A DNA stretch of 64,000 nt from contig NZ_BIMB01000007.1 in NCBI RefSeq assembly GCF_004000865.1, positions 1 through 64,000 on the forward strand, in the 5' to 3' direction. The DNA comes from Paenibacillus elgii NBRC 100335. Lineage in GTDB: Bacteria; Bacillota; Bacilli; Paenibacillales; NBRC-103111. The notes under the pieces were generated by a model, which saw only the letters and a program-made list of their open reading frames with translations, was not told the DNA's origin and searched no databases. The translations under genes were made by a program, and so were the position numbers. Shown piece by piece: positions 33,288-42,065 of this stretch. Positions within the stretch are counted from its first letter, which is position 1. Each line of letters starts with the position of its first letter.

Positions 33288-33421
33288 CGGTGGCGGGGTA
33301 TCCACTGGAGGAGCGATAGCGTCCGCCTTGGTCCTCGGGAAATCTCCGCTATCCAGCGGCTTCCAATCCAAATTTCCCGAGGACCACAGCGGCCGGAAGT
33401 GGATACCCCGCCACCCACCGC
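33288..33421. repeat. Structured intergenic repeat, copy B
   Basis: The architecture is the same as at 3801-3955. The outer stem pairs GGCGGGGTATCCACT with AGTGGATACCCCGCC perfectly, and a second perfect stem pairs GTCCTCGGGAAAT with ATTTCCCGAGGAC. The apical hairpin is CCGCT/AGCGG, and the shared unpaired block is GGAGGAGCG..AGCGT.CGCC. Weaker pairing extends towards 33247 and 33451. It lies between the permease gene and GH125 inside the mannoside operon, so it would be transcribed as part of that mRNA. Confidence 0.8.
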
Positions 33422-33458
33422 CGTTGCCGCTCCTCCTACGCACCTTCCCAAAACTTCC

Positions 33459-34385
33459 TTACTCCTTCACCGCTCCAACCGTCAACCCTTGAATAAAATA
33501 CCGTTGGAAGAACGGGTACGCGAACACAATCGGCCCCGTCGCCAGGACGACCATCGCCATCCGCGACGTATCCTGCGGCAGCGATTGCAGCACGGCTACG
33601 CCCATCGACGGGTTGCTCGTATTTTGCAAAATAAACTGCATGCTCGTCTCGATCCGCATCAGCATGGATTGCAGCGGCACCAAACTCGGCTTGTCAATAT
33701 AGAGCAGCGCGTTGAACCAGTCGTTCCAGTACCCGAGGGTGCTGAACAAGCCGATCGTCGCGAGCCCCGGAAGCGATAAGGGCAGAACCAGACGGAAGAA
33801 AATCCCGAATTCGCCCGCACCGTCGATTTTTCCCGATTCGATAATGGCATCCGGTACGCTCGTAGAGAAGAACGTCCGCATAATCATGATGTAGAAGGCG
33901 TTCACAGCCAGCGGCAGAATGAGTCCCCAGATGGAGTCCTTCAGTCCAAGCAGCTGCGTGACGACGATATAGGTCGGGACGAGCCCGCCGTTGAACAGCA
34001 TTGTGAAGAAAGCAAAAAACGAGAAGAAATTGCGGTATTTGAAGCTTTTGCGCGAGATCGCGTAGGCGAACAGCGCAATCATAATCATGCTGAGCAACGT
34101 ACCGATCACGGTAACGGCAATAGTGACACCGTAGGACCGCAGCAGTTGATCCCCGGCTTTAAACACGTAGCGGTAAGCTTCCAGACTCCATTTTTCCGGA
34201 ATGATCCGGTAGCCGTTGCGCGCCAGCGTCCCTTCGTCCGTAAACGAAATGATCGTAACGAACACGAAAGGAAACACGCACGCAATAGCCAAAAAGCCGG
34301 CAATCAGGTTAAAAATAACGTTCCAAGCCGGAGACAAATGATGAAAATCCCGGCTTCGTTTCATCGTTCGCGCAGACACGGTCAT
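33459..34385 (-). CDS. Sugar ABC transporter permease (LplC/MalG type), mannoside system
   Basis: This 308-residue six-helix permease has the EAA loop SGKIDGAGEFGIFFRLVLPLSLPGL and the family C-terminus RYFIQGLTVGAVKE. Start choice is uncertain. AAAGGAGG is only two bases from the ATG at 34385, and a GTG at 34379 has better spacing, so the true N-terminus may be two residues shorter. It pairs with the LplB-type permease just upstream (21 bp). No ATPase is encoded in the operon, so an MsmX-type shared ATPase is expected. Confidence 0.92.
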   Translation of the reverse strand: MTVSARTMKRSRDFHHLSPAWNVIFNLIAGFLAIACVFPFVFVTIISFTDEGTLARNGYRIIPEKWSLEAYRYVFKAGDQLLRSYGVTIAVTVIGTLLSMIMIALFAYAISRKSFKYRNFFSFFAFFTMLFNGGLVPTYIVVTQLLGLKDSIWGLILPLAVNAFYIMIMRTFFSTSVPDAIIESGKIDGAGEFGIFFRLVLPLSLPGLATIGLFSTLGYWNDWFNALLYIDKPSLVPLQSMLMRIETSMQFILQNTSNPSMGVAVLQSLPQDTSRMAMVVLATGPIVFAYPFFQRYFIQGLTVGAVKE

Positions 34386-34406
34386 CCCCTCCTTTTTCCA
34401 TATGGA

Positions 34407-35345
34407 TTAATACAATGCGTTGTCTTTATTGAATCTGCGAACAATGGCATTGGAGGTAATGACGAGCACGAAACCGACGAACGACTGATACAAACCGGCC
34501 GCGGTACTCATACCGATTTCCCCGGTAAACTTCAGACCCCGGTACACATATGTGTCGATAACGTTGGTAACCGAATACAGCGTTCCCGAGTTGCGCGGCA
34601 CCTGGTAGAACAGCCCGAAATCTGCGTAAAAAATACGTCCGATCGCAAGCAGCGTCAAAATGGTAATCAGCGGCGTCAGCATCGGCACCGTAATGTGGCG
34701 GATTTGTTGCCATTTGTTCGCTCCGTCGATCATTGCCGCCTCGTACAGCGACTTGTCAATCCCCATGATGGCCGCCAAATACACGACGCTGTTGTAGCCG
34801 ATCGACTTCCATAGAAAGACGAGTGTCAAAATAAGCGGCCAATACGTCGGGTCGTTATACCACTGCGTGGCGGTAAGCCCGAACGCTTTGGCGATTTGGT
34901 TGATCATACCTTTGTCGAAGCTAAGGAAGCTGAATACGAAATACCCGACAATAACCCACGACAAGAAGTAAGGCAGGAACATCCCGGTCTGATACAGCTT
35001 GGCAAGCTTCTTGTTGGTGATCTCAGCCAAGACGATAGCCAGCCCCACGGCCAGAACCAGGCCGATTACGATGAAGACGGCGTTATACAGCAGCGTGTTC
35101 CGCGTAATGAGAAAAGCGTCCTTCGTGCTGAACAGAAATTCGAAGTTTTTGAGCCCGACCCACTTGCTGTTCACAATGCTGGCCAGAAACCCGTCGCGGT
35201 GGTACCGGTATTCCTTGAAAGCGATAATCGTCCCGGCCATCGGCAGGTAAGAGAAGAAAAGAAACCAGATCGTGGCGGGAAGCACCATGATGAGCATGGC
35301 TTTGTTCCGGCTGATATCCTTGAGCACACCCTTCACATTCATCAC
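34407..35345 (-). CDS. Sugar ABC transporter permease (LplB type), mannoside system
   Basis: This 312-residue LplB-type permease has six helices, an EAA loop EAAMIDGANKWQQIRHITVPMLTPLI and the characteristic C-terminal block YRGLKFTGEIGMSTAAGLYQSFVGFVLVITSN. Two ATGs follow each other at 35345 and 35342, with GAGGGG close by. It is separated from the binding-protein gene by about 110 bp containing two hairpins. It forms the membrane channel with the LplC-type partner. Confidence 0.92.
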   Translation of the reverse strand: MMNVKGVLKDISRNKAMLIMVLPATIWFLFFSYLPMAGTIIAFKEYRYHRDGFLASIVNSKWVGLKNFEFLFSTKDAFLITRNTLLYNAVFIVIGLVLAVGLAIVLAEITNKKLAKLYQTGMFLPYFLSWVIVGYFVFSFLSFDKGMINQIAKAFGLTATQWYNDPTYWPLILTLVFLWKSIGYNSVVYLAAIMGIDKSLYEAAMIDGANKWQQIRHITVPMLTPLITILTLLAIGRIFYADFGLFYQVPRNSGTLYSVTNVIDTYVYRGLKFTGEIGMSTAAGLYQSFVGFVLVITSNAIVRRFNKDNALY

Positions 35346-35361
35346 CCCTCGCGTTCAAAGA

Positions 35362-35426
35362 GACGGGGCGAATGAATGCCATTCGCCCTGTGTCCCGTTC
35401 TTATCTTCCACCGAGAATGCCTCGGT
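35362..35426 (-). other. Two intercistronic stem-loops after mannoside binding-protein gene
   Basis: GGGCGAATG/CATTCGCCC (35366-35388) and ACCGAG/CTCGGT (35410-35426) lie between the lipoprotein stop and the permease start, without strong U-runs. As in the fucoside operon, they probably stabilise the upstream lipoprotein message or attenuate downstream transcription. Confidence 0.65.
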
Positions 35427-35456
35427 CAAGAAGCTCTGTTGCCTTTTGAAGCTTGA

Positions 35457-36932
35457 TTATTTTTTGGTTGCTTTCCACGCATCGATTTGACGCTGCGCTT
35501 CTTCCATGATTTTGTCGAGGCCGGCAGCTTTCAGCTTTTGGTCGGCCTGCGGAATAATTTGATCCGGATCAACCGTACCGGTCATCAGCGGCGCCCAGAA
35601 TTCTTCTTTGACGTTTTGTACCGCTGCGATTTCGCTCGTCACTTTGGACGGGTCGAAGTTGAAGCCGAGCAGCGCGGCAGGCTTACCGGTAGCGTTAAAT
35701 TTCTTGAAGCCATCCCATTTGTCCTTCGGATCGGTCGGGTTCAGGTATGTGATCATCAGGTTACCCAGCGAGAACGTCGGCATATCGTAGTTTTTCGATT
35801 CCGGCAGGTTCTCCATCACGTCGTCGCCGACTTTTTTGTAGTGCACGCCTTCGATCCCGGAGTCGACCATGTTGCGCAGCACCGGATCGGTGTTCAGCAG
35901 GTTGAGGAACTCCATTGCCTTCTCCGGATTTTTGGAGTTCGCCGAAATCGCTTGCATCGAGCCCATAACGGACCAGTTGTAGATGTAAGCCGGGCTGGCT
36001 GGCGTGGAGACGACCGGATATCCGTAGCTTGCCGTCCACAGGTTGTCCGCAAATGGCTGCGTCGTTGCTTTGTCTGCAAACCATTTGCCGGTTTTTTGAA
36101 CGTCCGTCGAGGAAACCATCGTTGCTGCTTCCGTAGGAATGTAGCCGGCTTTGTAATATTTGTGCATCGTTTGGAGCGTTTGCTTCATTTCCGGTGTGTC
36201 CAGGATGTTGACAACTTTGTAGTCTTGGTTGTCGACTCTGACCGCCATCGGCATTTTCTCGATCACGTAGTCGTAAGGTACGAAGACGCCGTAGTTTTTG
36301 TCGACGGAGAACGGAATAACGCCCGGTTCTTTTTCTTTAATCGTTTTCAAGAGCGGCTCCAGGCTTTCCAGCGAGTTGACGTTCTTGATGTCGAGGTTGT
36401 ACTTGTCGAGCAGCTGCTTGTTGAAGCGCCATACCTCTTGCGCCGGCAGCTCTTTGTTGGCCGGAATGCCGTAGTTGTGGCCGTCGACTTTGGAACCGCT
36501 TAAGAAGGCGGGATCAAGCATGTCCTTGATGCCTTTGCCTTGTTTCTCAAGCAGATCGTCGATCTTCATGAACGCGCCTTTTCTTGCGTTCTGAACGTAA
36601 TCGAACGCCCAGGAAGACGTGAACATAATATCCATCGGCGTACCGGAAGCGGTCATGACCTGCATTTTTTGCGAGTAATCGCCAAAGTCGATCATGTTCA
36701 TTTTGACGGTAACTCCGATTTTTTCTTTCGTATATTTGCTGACCTCTTCCATGACCCGGTCAACGTCCTTTTGAGGCGTGCCGATCGTATACCAAATCAG
36801 CTCAACAGGTTTGCCCGCGGCGCCTCCTGCGTCCTGCGCGCTGTCTTTGCTGCCTCCGCATGCGGTCAGAACGACCGAAGCCGACAGCATGAGCGCCAGT
36901 CCGGCAAACAGGCTTCTTTTTTTCATTTTCAT
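35457..36932 (-). CDS. Sugar ABC transporter substrate-binding lipoprotein, mannoside system
   Basis: This 491-residue lipoprotein has a signal peptide and lipobox LTAC (Cys25), followed by a Gly/Ala/Ser tether and an extracellular solute-binding domain. GGGAGG precedes the ATG. It is encoded directly downstream of the YesM/YesN-type pair and upstream of two permeases and three cytoplasmic glycosidases. Its ligand is probably a mannose-containing oligosaccharide, inferred from the glycosidase set. Confidence 0.92.
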   Translation of the reverse strand: MKMKKRSLFAGLALMLSASVVLTACGGSKDSAQDAGGAAGKPVELIWYTIGTPQKDVDRVMEEVSKYTKEKIGVTVKMNMIDFGDYSQKMQVMTASGTPMDIMFTSSWAFDYVQNARKGAFMKIDDLLEKQGKGIKDMLDPAFLSGSKVDGHNYGIPANKELPAQEVWRFNKQLLDKYNLDIKNVNSLESLEPLLKTIKEKEPGVIPFSVDKNYGVFVPYDYVIEKMPMAVRVDNQDYKVVNILDTPEMKQTLQTMHKYYKAGYIPTEAATMVSSTDVQKTGKWFADKATTQPFADNLWTASYGYPVVSTPASPAYIYNWSVMGSMQAISANSKNPEKAMEFLNLLNTDPVLRNMVDSGIEGVHYKKVGDDVMENLPESKNYDMPTFSLGNLMITYLNPTDPKDKWDGFKKFNATGKPAALLGFNFDPSKVTSEIAAVQNVKEEFWAPLMTGTVDPDQIIPQADQKLKAAGLDKIMEEAQRQIDAWKATKK

Positions 36933-36969
36933 GTTCGCAGATACCTCCCTTTTTCTTTCAAGCAGCCGT

Positions 36970-36983
36970 TGAATCGTTTCAAT
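36970..36983. promoter_or_regulatory. Near-perfect palindrome upstream of binding-protein gene
   Basis: TTGAATCGTTTCAA has a central CG and one mismatched pair, and lies 38-51 bp before the lipoprotein start. It resembles LacI-family operators and partly resembles a catabolite (cre) site, but fits the cre consensus only in part. Confidence 0.45.
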
Positions 36984-37049
36984 GGCTACCTTTACATTAA
37001 CTCAAGAAAGCATTTACAAATAGGCAAGAAACTAAAGGTATGCTGTACA

Positions 37050-37083
37050 AAATAAAGAAAGGGTCTGCCGGTTTTTACCCTTC
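37050..37083 (-). terminator. Weak terminator after response-regulator gene
   Basis: The stem AAGGGT/ACCCTT is followed on the minus strand by TTCTTTATTTT. The short stem suggests partial read-through into the transporter operon. Confidence 0.5.
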
Positions 37084-38605
37084 ACAGCAGCCCTTTGAAA
37101 TCCGTCGGAGAAATCCCGACATATTTTTTGAATTGTTTGTAAAAATAACTGGTTTCCCAGTACCCAACGGTTTTGGCGATTTCCTGAACTTTCAAATGCG
37201 TCTCCTTCAATAATGTCTTCGCCTTCTCGATGCGGTACTTGTTGATATACTCCGTAAAGTTCTCGCCCGTTTCCTTATGGAACAAGTGGCCGAGATACAC
37301 CGGATGTATATTGAACTGCCCGCTGAGCGTCTTCAGCGACAGCTCTTCGGCATAGCTGTCGTGAATCAGCTTCAGCACCTGCTGAATGACAGGGCTGCGG
37401 ACGTCCTGGATCAACGAATCGACGGTCAAGCCCGCCACCGTCTTCACGGCGTCGGCCAGCCGGTCCACTGTCCCGGCATGCAGCACGCGGTCGAAGGCTT
37501 CCTGATATAGCTCGGACGAATCCGTATGCTTGATCGCTTTCAGCTCCATCTTGAACCGGATCATCAGCTCGATGGAGATTTGCTGAAGCCGGGCGGGCGT
37601 CATGCCCTCCTGCGCCAGCAGCCGCTCGTAATCCTGATCGATGCGGGCGAGCAAGCTATCTTTATCTTTGGCTAAAATAAGCTTGGAATATTCCGCCCAG
37701 TCCAGCGGAAAATCGAGTCCGGCCGTCCCGTCGGAAACGGCGACCTCTTCATAATCGAGAATGTCGCAGTCGGGATACAACAGGAAAAACTCCTGCGCCT
37801 TCTTCGCATGCGCATAGCTTTGAGCCGCCTCGTAAGGCAGCCGCTCCACGCTGCCGAGCGAAATGCGGCAAGAGCGGGAAGCCGCGGCGCAATCCGCCTT
37901 CATCCGGGCCAGCATCTCCAGCGCGGCGCGCTTGCCCTCCGCCGCCTCGTCCAGCGTAAAGACGACGACCAGCTCACCGTCCATATTATGGAACGGAATG
38001 ACCGACAAGCCCGGCAGCCTTTGTTCCGCGGCGAGGTCGGCGTCTCCCGCGTCACCCTCCGGAAAACGGACGAGCGCCACAAGCACATAGGGACGGTCCA
38101 GTTGCAATTGGAGCAGCTCGGCACGCTCGTCGAATTCGTTCGGTGCAATCTGGCCGGTCAGCCACCGGTGCATAATGTGCTCCTTCAAAATGCGCATGTC
38201 TTGTTCACCCAAGACGCGCTCGGCCTGCGCGGCGTTCAGCTTGTCCGTCGTCGTGGTTAGCGTGGAACGAAGCTCCTGTACGTCGATCGGCTTGAGCAAA
38301 TAATTTTCGATTCCAAGCTGCATGCCTTCCTTCAAATAATCGAACTCGTTGAAGCCGCTCAGGATGATGACCTTGAGGCCCGGATTCCATTCACGGACGG
38401 CGCGGACAAGCTCCAGCCCTGTCATAACCGGCATCGAGATATCCGTAATCAGAATGTCGGCGGGCGTGCGCTTCAAGGCGTCCAGCGCCTTCTGCCCGTT
38501 CCCCGCGTGACCGACGATTTCGAGCCCCAGCGCGGCCCAATCGATAATATCGTACAGCCCTTCAATAATGAAAGGCTCGTCATCCACCAAAAACACTCTA
38601 TACAT
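37082..38605 (-). CDS. Response regulator, YesN type (receiver plus AraC HTH)
   Basis: This 507-residue regulator has a receiver domain at residues 1-120 with acidic pocket DD8-9, phospho-acceptor Asp55 in ILITDISMP, Ser/Thr in ILSGF and Lys in LLKP. A middle helical region and a C-terminal AraC double HTH (about 405-507, SLKTLSGQFNIHPVYLGHLF and VQEIAKTVGYWETSYFYKQFKKYVG) follow. It overlaps the kinase gene by eight bases. It sits directly upstream of the mannoside transporter operon in the same direction and probably activates it when the sugar is sensed. Confidence 0.93.
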   Translation of the reverse strand: MYRVFLVDDEPFIIEGLYDIIDWAALGLEIVGHAGNGQKALDALKRTPADILITDISMPVMTGLELVRAVREWNPGLKVIILSGFNEFDYLKEGMQLGIENYLLKPIDVQELRSTLTTTTDKLNAAQAERVLGEQDMRILKEHIMHRWLTGQIAPNEFDERAELLQLQLDRPYVLVALVRFPEGDAGDADLAAEQRLPGLSVIPFHNMDGELVVVFTLDEAAEGKRAALEMLARMKADCAAASRSCRISLGSVERLPYEAAQSYAHAKKAQEFFLLYPDCDILDYEEVAVSDGTAGLDFPLDWAEYSKLILAKDKDSLLARIDQDYERLLAQEGMTPARLQQISIELMIRFKMELKAIKHTDSSELYQEAFDRVLHAGTVDRLADAVKTVAGLTVDSLIQDVRSPVIQQVLKLIHDSYAEELSLKTLSGQFNIHPVYLGHLFHKETGENFTEYINKYRIEKAKTLLKETHLKVQEIAKTVGYWETSYFYKQFKKYVGISPTDFKGLL

Positions 38606-40406
38606 CGGATTCGCCTGCTCCTTCCTTTTCCGGGAACCACACCGTCACGGTCGTACCGACCCCGGGCTTGCTTTTCAGCTCCATCCCGGCCCTATTTCCA
38701 TGCAGCAGCTTGAGCCGCTCGTAGACGACCCGCAGTCCGAACGAGCCGCCAATCTCTTCGGGCGCTCCGAGCGCTTCCTTGATCTCCTCGAGCCGCTGCG
38801 GCTCGATCCCTCTGCCGTTGTCCTCCACCCGGACACGGATCGTCCCGTTCTCCCGGGAGAACCGGATGACGGCGTGGTTATCATCCCGGTCCGCCTCAAT
38901 GCCGTGAACAATGTAGTTCTCGATGATCGGCTGGAGGAACATTTTGACGACGGGAATCCCATACAGCTCCCGGTCGCATTCGATGGCGTAAGTAAATCGA
39001 TCTTTATACCGGATACGGAACAGCTCCAAATACAGGCGGCACGCCTCCAGCTCGTCCTTAAGCGTATAGACGGCCTTCTGCTGCACCACGTTGCGGAACA
39101 GCGCCGATAGGCTAAAGATCATCTCGGCTACGTCCTGCGCGCCTTGGGAGATGGCCCGCATCCGGATTACTTCAAGCGTGTTATATAGAAAATGCGGATT
39201 GACCCTCGCCTGAAGCGCAACGAATTCCGTATGCTTTTGCCGGATTTCCGCTTTATATACCCGCTCGATATAGCGGTTCAGCTCGTCCAGCATATCGTTG
39301 AAGCTGCGGGAAATTTGGCCCAGCTCGTCTTCCTTCGGCTCGATGATGCGCGAGGTCAGGTCTCCGGTCTCTACCTTTTTCATGAACCGGATAATTTTGT
39401 TCGTCCGCTTGGCGAAATTGATCACGACGAGCGACGGAAACAGAATGGCGATCAGAATCCCCAGCACGCTGGCGATAATGATCGTCCGTCTCCAGCCTTG
39501 GGAAGCAGCCGCGATCTCCTGCTTCGGAATCGTACCGACCACAACGTAGCCCGCTTGATTTTGCGCCAGCGTCGTAATATACGATTCCTGCTCCAGCATG
39601 CCCGTCTCCTGTTGAATTTGGCCCATATAAGGATAAGACTTGCCGTAATACGTGCCCGAGGAATCGAAAATCACATCCCCGTTCGGGGTCAGCACGAGAA
39701 TAGTCCCCTTGAGCGTCTCTTTGTAGCTGGCCAGCGACTTCCAAATGCCGTCGGAATCGAAATAGATCAAAAGCTGCCCGATATATTTCAGCGAGTTCTT
39801 GTCGTTCATGACCGCCCGGACGGCAAACAGCCGGGGGTCCCATTGATCGATTTCCTTGCGAATCCACGGATTGGGCACGGAAACGTTCTTGTTGTCCAAC
39901 GCCATCGCATCCGGGATATAAGAATGAACGGCATCGGTCATATGAAGCTTCGCCGATTTTTGCCGGTTGTACACGTACAAGTACTGCTTCTCCGCGCTGT
40001 ACAGCATCAGATTCCGGATATCCGGATCGTCCTCAAGCCGGTTGGCAAAATAGGACAAGCCGTACGGAGCGACATCTTCTTCATAATATCGGTTCAAGCC
40101 GTGCTCGATGTAATCCCGAAAATCATGCTGCAGGAAATACGAGATGTCCGCAGCCAGCCTCGGATCGCGATACACGCCAAGCACCATCGACTGCACCGAC
40201 TCGTATTTTTCGCTCAAAAACGCGTTTACGCTTTCCATCGCCTTCTTCTGGTTGTCCATCTCCCGCTGTACGACAGATTGCGACATCACATGATACATCA
40301 AGTACGAGAGCGTGATGATGGTCAGAATCGTAATCAGGGCAAACGAAAGCAGCAGCTTCATGAACAAGTTGTTTTTAATGTATCTCCGGTATACGCTTCC
40401 AATCAT
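38598..40406 (-). CDS. Sensor histidine kinase, YesM type
   Basis: This 602-residue membrane kinase has a helix at about residues 15-37, an extracellular Cache-like domain to about 295, a second helix near 300-322 and a HAMP domain (about 325-375). A His_kinase domain follows, with the phospho-acceptor His in QARVNPHFLYNTLEVIRM, and a HATPase domain with N-box NYIVHG and G-boxes EDNGRGIE and GSFGLRVVYERL. I start at ATG 40406, with GGGGGTGGGA just upstream. A GTG at 40415 would overlap that ribosome site. It signals to the response regulator encoded next to it. Confidence 0.92.
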   Translation of the reverse strand: MIGSVYRRYIKNNLFMKLLLSFALITILTIITLSYLMYHVMSQSVVQREMDNQKKAMESVNAFLSEKYESVQSMVLGVYRDPRLAADISYFLQHDFRDYIEHGLNRYYEEDVAPYGLSYFANRLEDDPDIRNLMLYSAEKQYLYVYNRQKSAKLHMTDAVHSYIPDAMALDNKNVSVPNPWIRKEIDQWDPRLFAVRAVMNDKNSLKYIGQLLIYFDSDGIWKSLASYKETLKGTILVLTPNGDVIFDSSGTYYGKSYPYMGQIQQETGMLEQESYITTLAQNQAGYVVVGTIPKQEIAAASQGWRRTIIIASVLGILIAILFPSLVVINFAKRTNKIIRFMKKVETGDLTSRIIEPKEDELGQISRSFNDMLDELNRYIERVYKAEIRQKHTEFVALQARVNPHFLYNTLEVIRMRAISQGAQDVAEMIFSLSALFRNVVQQKAVYTLKDELEACRLYLELFRIRYKDRFTYAIECDRELYGIPVVKMFLQPIIENYIVHGIEADRDDNHAVIRFSRENGTIRVRVEDNGRGIEPQRLEEIKEALGAPEEIGGSFGLRVVYERLKLLHGNRAGMELKSKPGVGTTVTVWFPEKEGAGESDV

Positions 40407-40533
40407 TCGTCCCACCCCCTGCTGCCGTTCCTATGCTACGATCCCTAAATTATAGCATGTCTGAAAATGAATCGGGAAATGTTCCAAAATAGTTCAAAAG
40501 TTCGAATTTTCACAAACGAAAACCCGGGATGAC

Positions 40534-40549
40534 TGTGATCTAGATCATA
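40534..40549 (+). promoter_or_regulatory. CRP/FNR-type site upstream of cydA
   Basis: TGTGATCTAGATCATA matches the Gram-positive FNR/CRP consensus TGTGA-N6-TCACA with one mismatch. It lies about 107 bp before cydA, an expected control for an oxygen-limited oxidase. A partial Rex-like half-site (TTTTCACAAA, about 40507-40516) lies just upstream. Confidence 0.6.
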
Positions 40550-40655
40550 TATTCCGGGACAGCCTTTCCTCACAATAGAGATAGACCATGACAATCCTCA
40601 CAACAATCCGTGACGGTTTGCCAAAACAACAGGAGAAAGGTGGAATAGAAGTCCC

Positions 40656-42065
40656 ATGGATGTAGTGATGCTATCGCGGTTACAGTTTACCGCAACGACG
40701 ATTTTTCACTTTATTTTCGTGCCCATCTCGATCGGATTAGCGCTGATGATTGCGATTATGGAGACGATGTACGTAGTCAAAGGCCAGGAAGAATATAAAC
40801 GGATGGCCAAGTTCTGGGGCAAATTGTTTCTGATCAATTTTGCCGTCGGCGTGGTCACCGGGATTTTGCAGGAATTTCAGTTCGGCATGAACTGGTCGAG
40901 TTATTCGCGGTTTGTCGGGGACGTTTTCGGCGCTCCGCTGGCCATCGAGGCTTTGCTGGCGTTCTTCATGGAATCGACGTTTATCGGCTTATGGATCTTC
41001 GGATGGGAACGGCTGTCGAAGAAGGTCCATCTGGCCTGCATCTGGCTGGTGTCCATCGGTACGACGCTGTCGGCGTTCTGGATTCTCGCGGCGAACTCCT
41101 TCATGCAGCGTCCGGTCGGCTTCGCGGTCAATAACGGGCGAGCGGAAATGAACGACTTCCTCGCTCTGATCACGAACGGCCAGCTGTGGTGGGAATTCCC
41201 GCATACGGTGTTCGGCGCTTTTCTGACCGGTTCCTTTCTGGTGGCCGGGATCAGCGCCTGGAAGCTGCTGAAGCGCCAAGACGTATCTTTCTTCAAAAAG
41301 TCATTTCAACTCGCGATCGTGATCGCCTTGATCTCCTCCGTCGCCGTCGCGCTGTTCGGCCACCAGCAGGCGCAATACCTGGTTGGTACCCAGCCGATGA
41401 AAATGGCGGCCAGCGAAGGCCTCTGGGAAACGAGCAGCGATCCTGCGCCTTGGACAGTCACGGCGTTCATCGATCCGGTGAAGCAGCAGAATACGATGGA
41501 AATCAAAGTGCCGTATCTGCTCAGCTATTTGTCGTACAGCAAGTTTTCCGGCAGCGTGCCCGGGATGAAAAACCTTCAAGCAGAGTACGAGCAAAAGTAC
41601 GGTCCGGGCAACTACATTCCGCCGGTGCGCACGACGTTCTGGAGCTTCCGCATTATGGTAGCTGCCGGCTCGATTATGATTTTGCTGGGTCTGTACGGCT
41701 GCCATCTCGCGGCCCGCAATAAGCTGGAGCAAGCGGGCAAGTGGTTCCTGCACGCGATGGTGTGGGGGATCTCCATGCCGTTCATCGCCAACACTTCGGG
41801 CTGGATTATGACAGAGATCGGCCGTCAGCCGTGGGCCGTATTCGGGCTTATGCGAACAGAGGACGGGGTGTCCCCGAGCGTCAGCGCCGGGCAGGTGCTG
41901 TTCTCGCTGATCTCGTTCACCGCCGCCTATACGGTGCTTGCTATCGTCATGGCCTACCTATTCATCCGAGTGATCAAAAAAGGGCCGAATGCCGTCGATC
42001 ATGCCGAAATCGCGCATGCGGACGATCCATTCGACAGGGAGGGACAACATGCTTTCTCTAAATGA
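40656..42065 (+). CDS. cydA: Cytochrome bd oxidase subunit I
   Basis: This is the quinol-oxidising, heme-carrying subunit of the terminal oxidase bd (469 residues). His18 in TATTIFHFIF matches the heme b595 ligand. QLWWEFPHTVFGAFLTGSF carries the heme b558 His, and the conserved GRQPWAVFGLMRTEDG block is present. The total length is short, so it belongs to the short Q-loop group usual in Firmicutes. It is the first gene of a four-gene operon cydABDC and its end overlaps cydB. The enzyme reduces oxygen to water with high affinity under low oxygen. Confidence 0.96.
   Translation: MDVVMLSRLQFTATTIFHFIFVPISIGLALMIAIMETMYVVKGQEEYKRMAKFWGKLFLINFAVGVVTGILQEFQFGMNWSSYSRFVGDVFGAPLAIEALLAFFMESTFIGLWIFGWERLSKKVHLACIWLVSIGTTLSAFWILAANSFMQRPVGFAVNNGRAEMNDFLALITNGQLWWEFPHTVFGAFLTGSFLVAGISAWKLLKRQDVSFFKKSFQLAIVIALISSVAVALFGHQQAQYLVGTQPMKMAASEGLWETSSDPAPWTVTAFIDPVKQQNTMEIKVPYLLSYLSYSKFSGSVPGMKNLQAEYEQKYGPGNYIPPVRTTFWSFRIMVAAGSIMILLGLYGCHLAARNKLEQAGKWFLHAMVWGISMPFIANTSGWIMTEIGRQPWAVFGLMRTEDGVSPSVSAGQVLFSLISFTAAYTVLAIVMAYLFIRVIKKGPNAVDHAEIAHADDPFDREGQHAFSK

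Noticed and set aside
36970-36983. A true catabolite (cre) site
   Set aside because: The palindrome has the central CG but mismatches the cre consensus at several fixed positions, so it is listed only as a LacI-type palindrome.
39192-40448. A 418-codon plus-strand frame opposite the histidine kinase
   Set aside because: It is a shadow of a gene whose kinase motifs are all intact.
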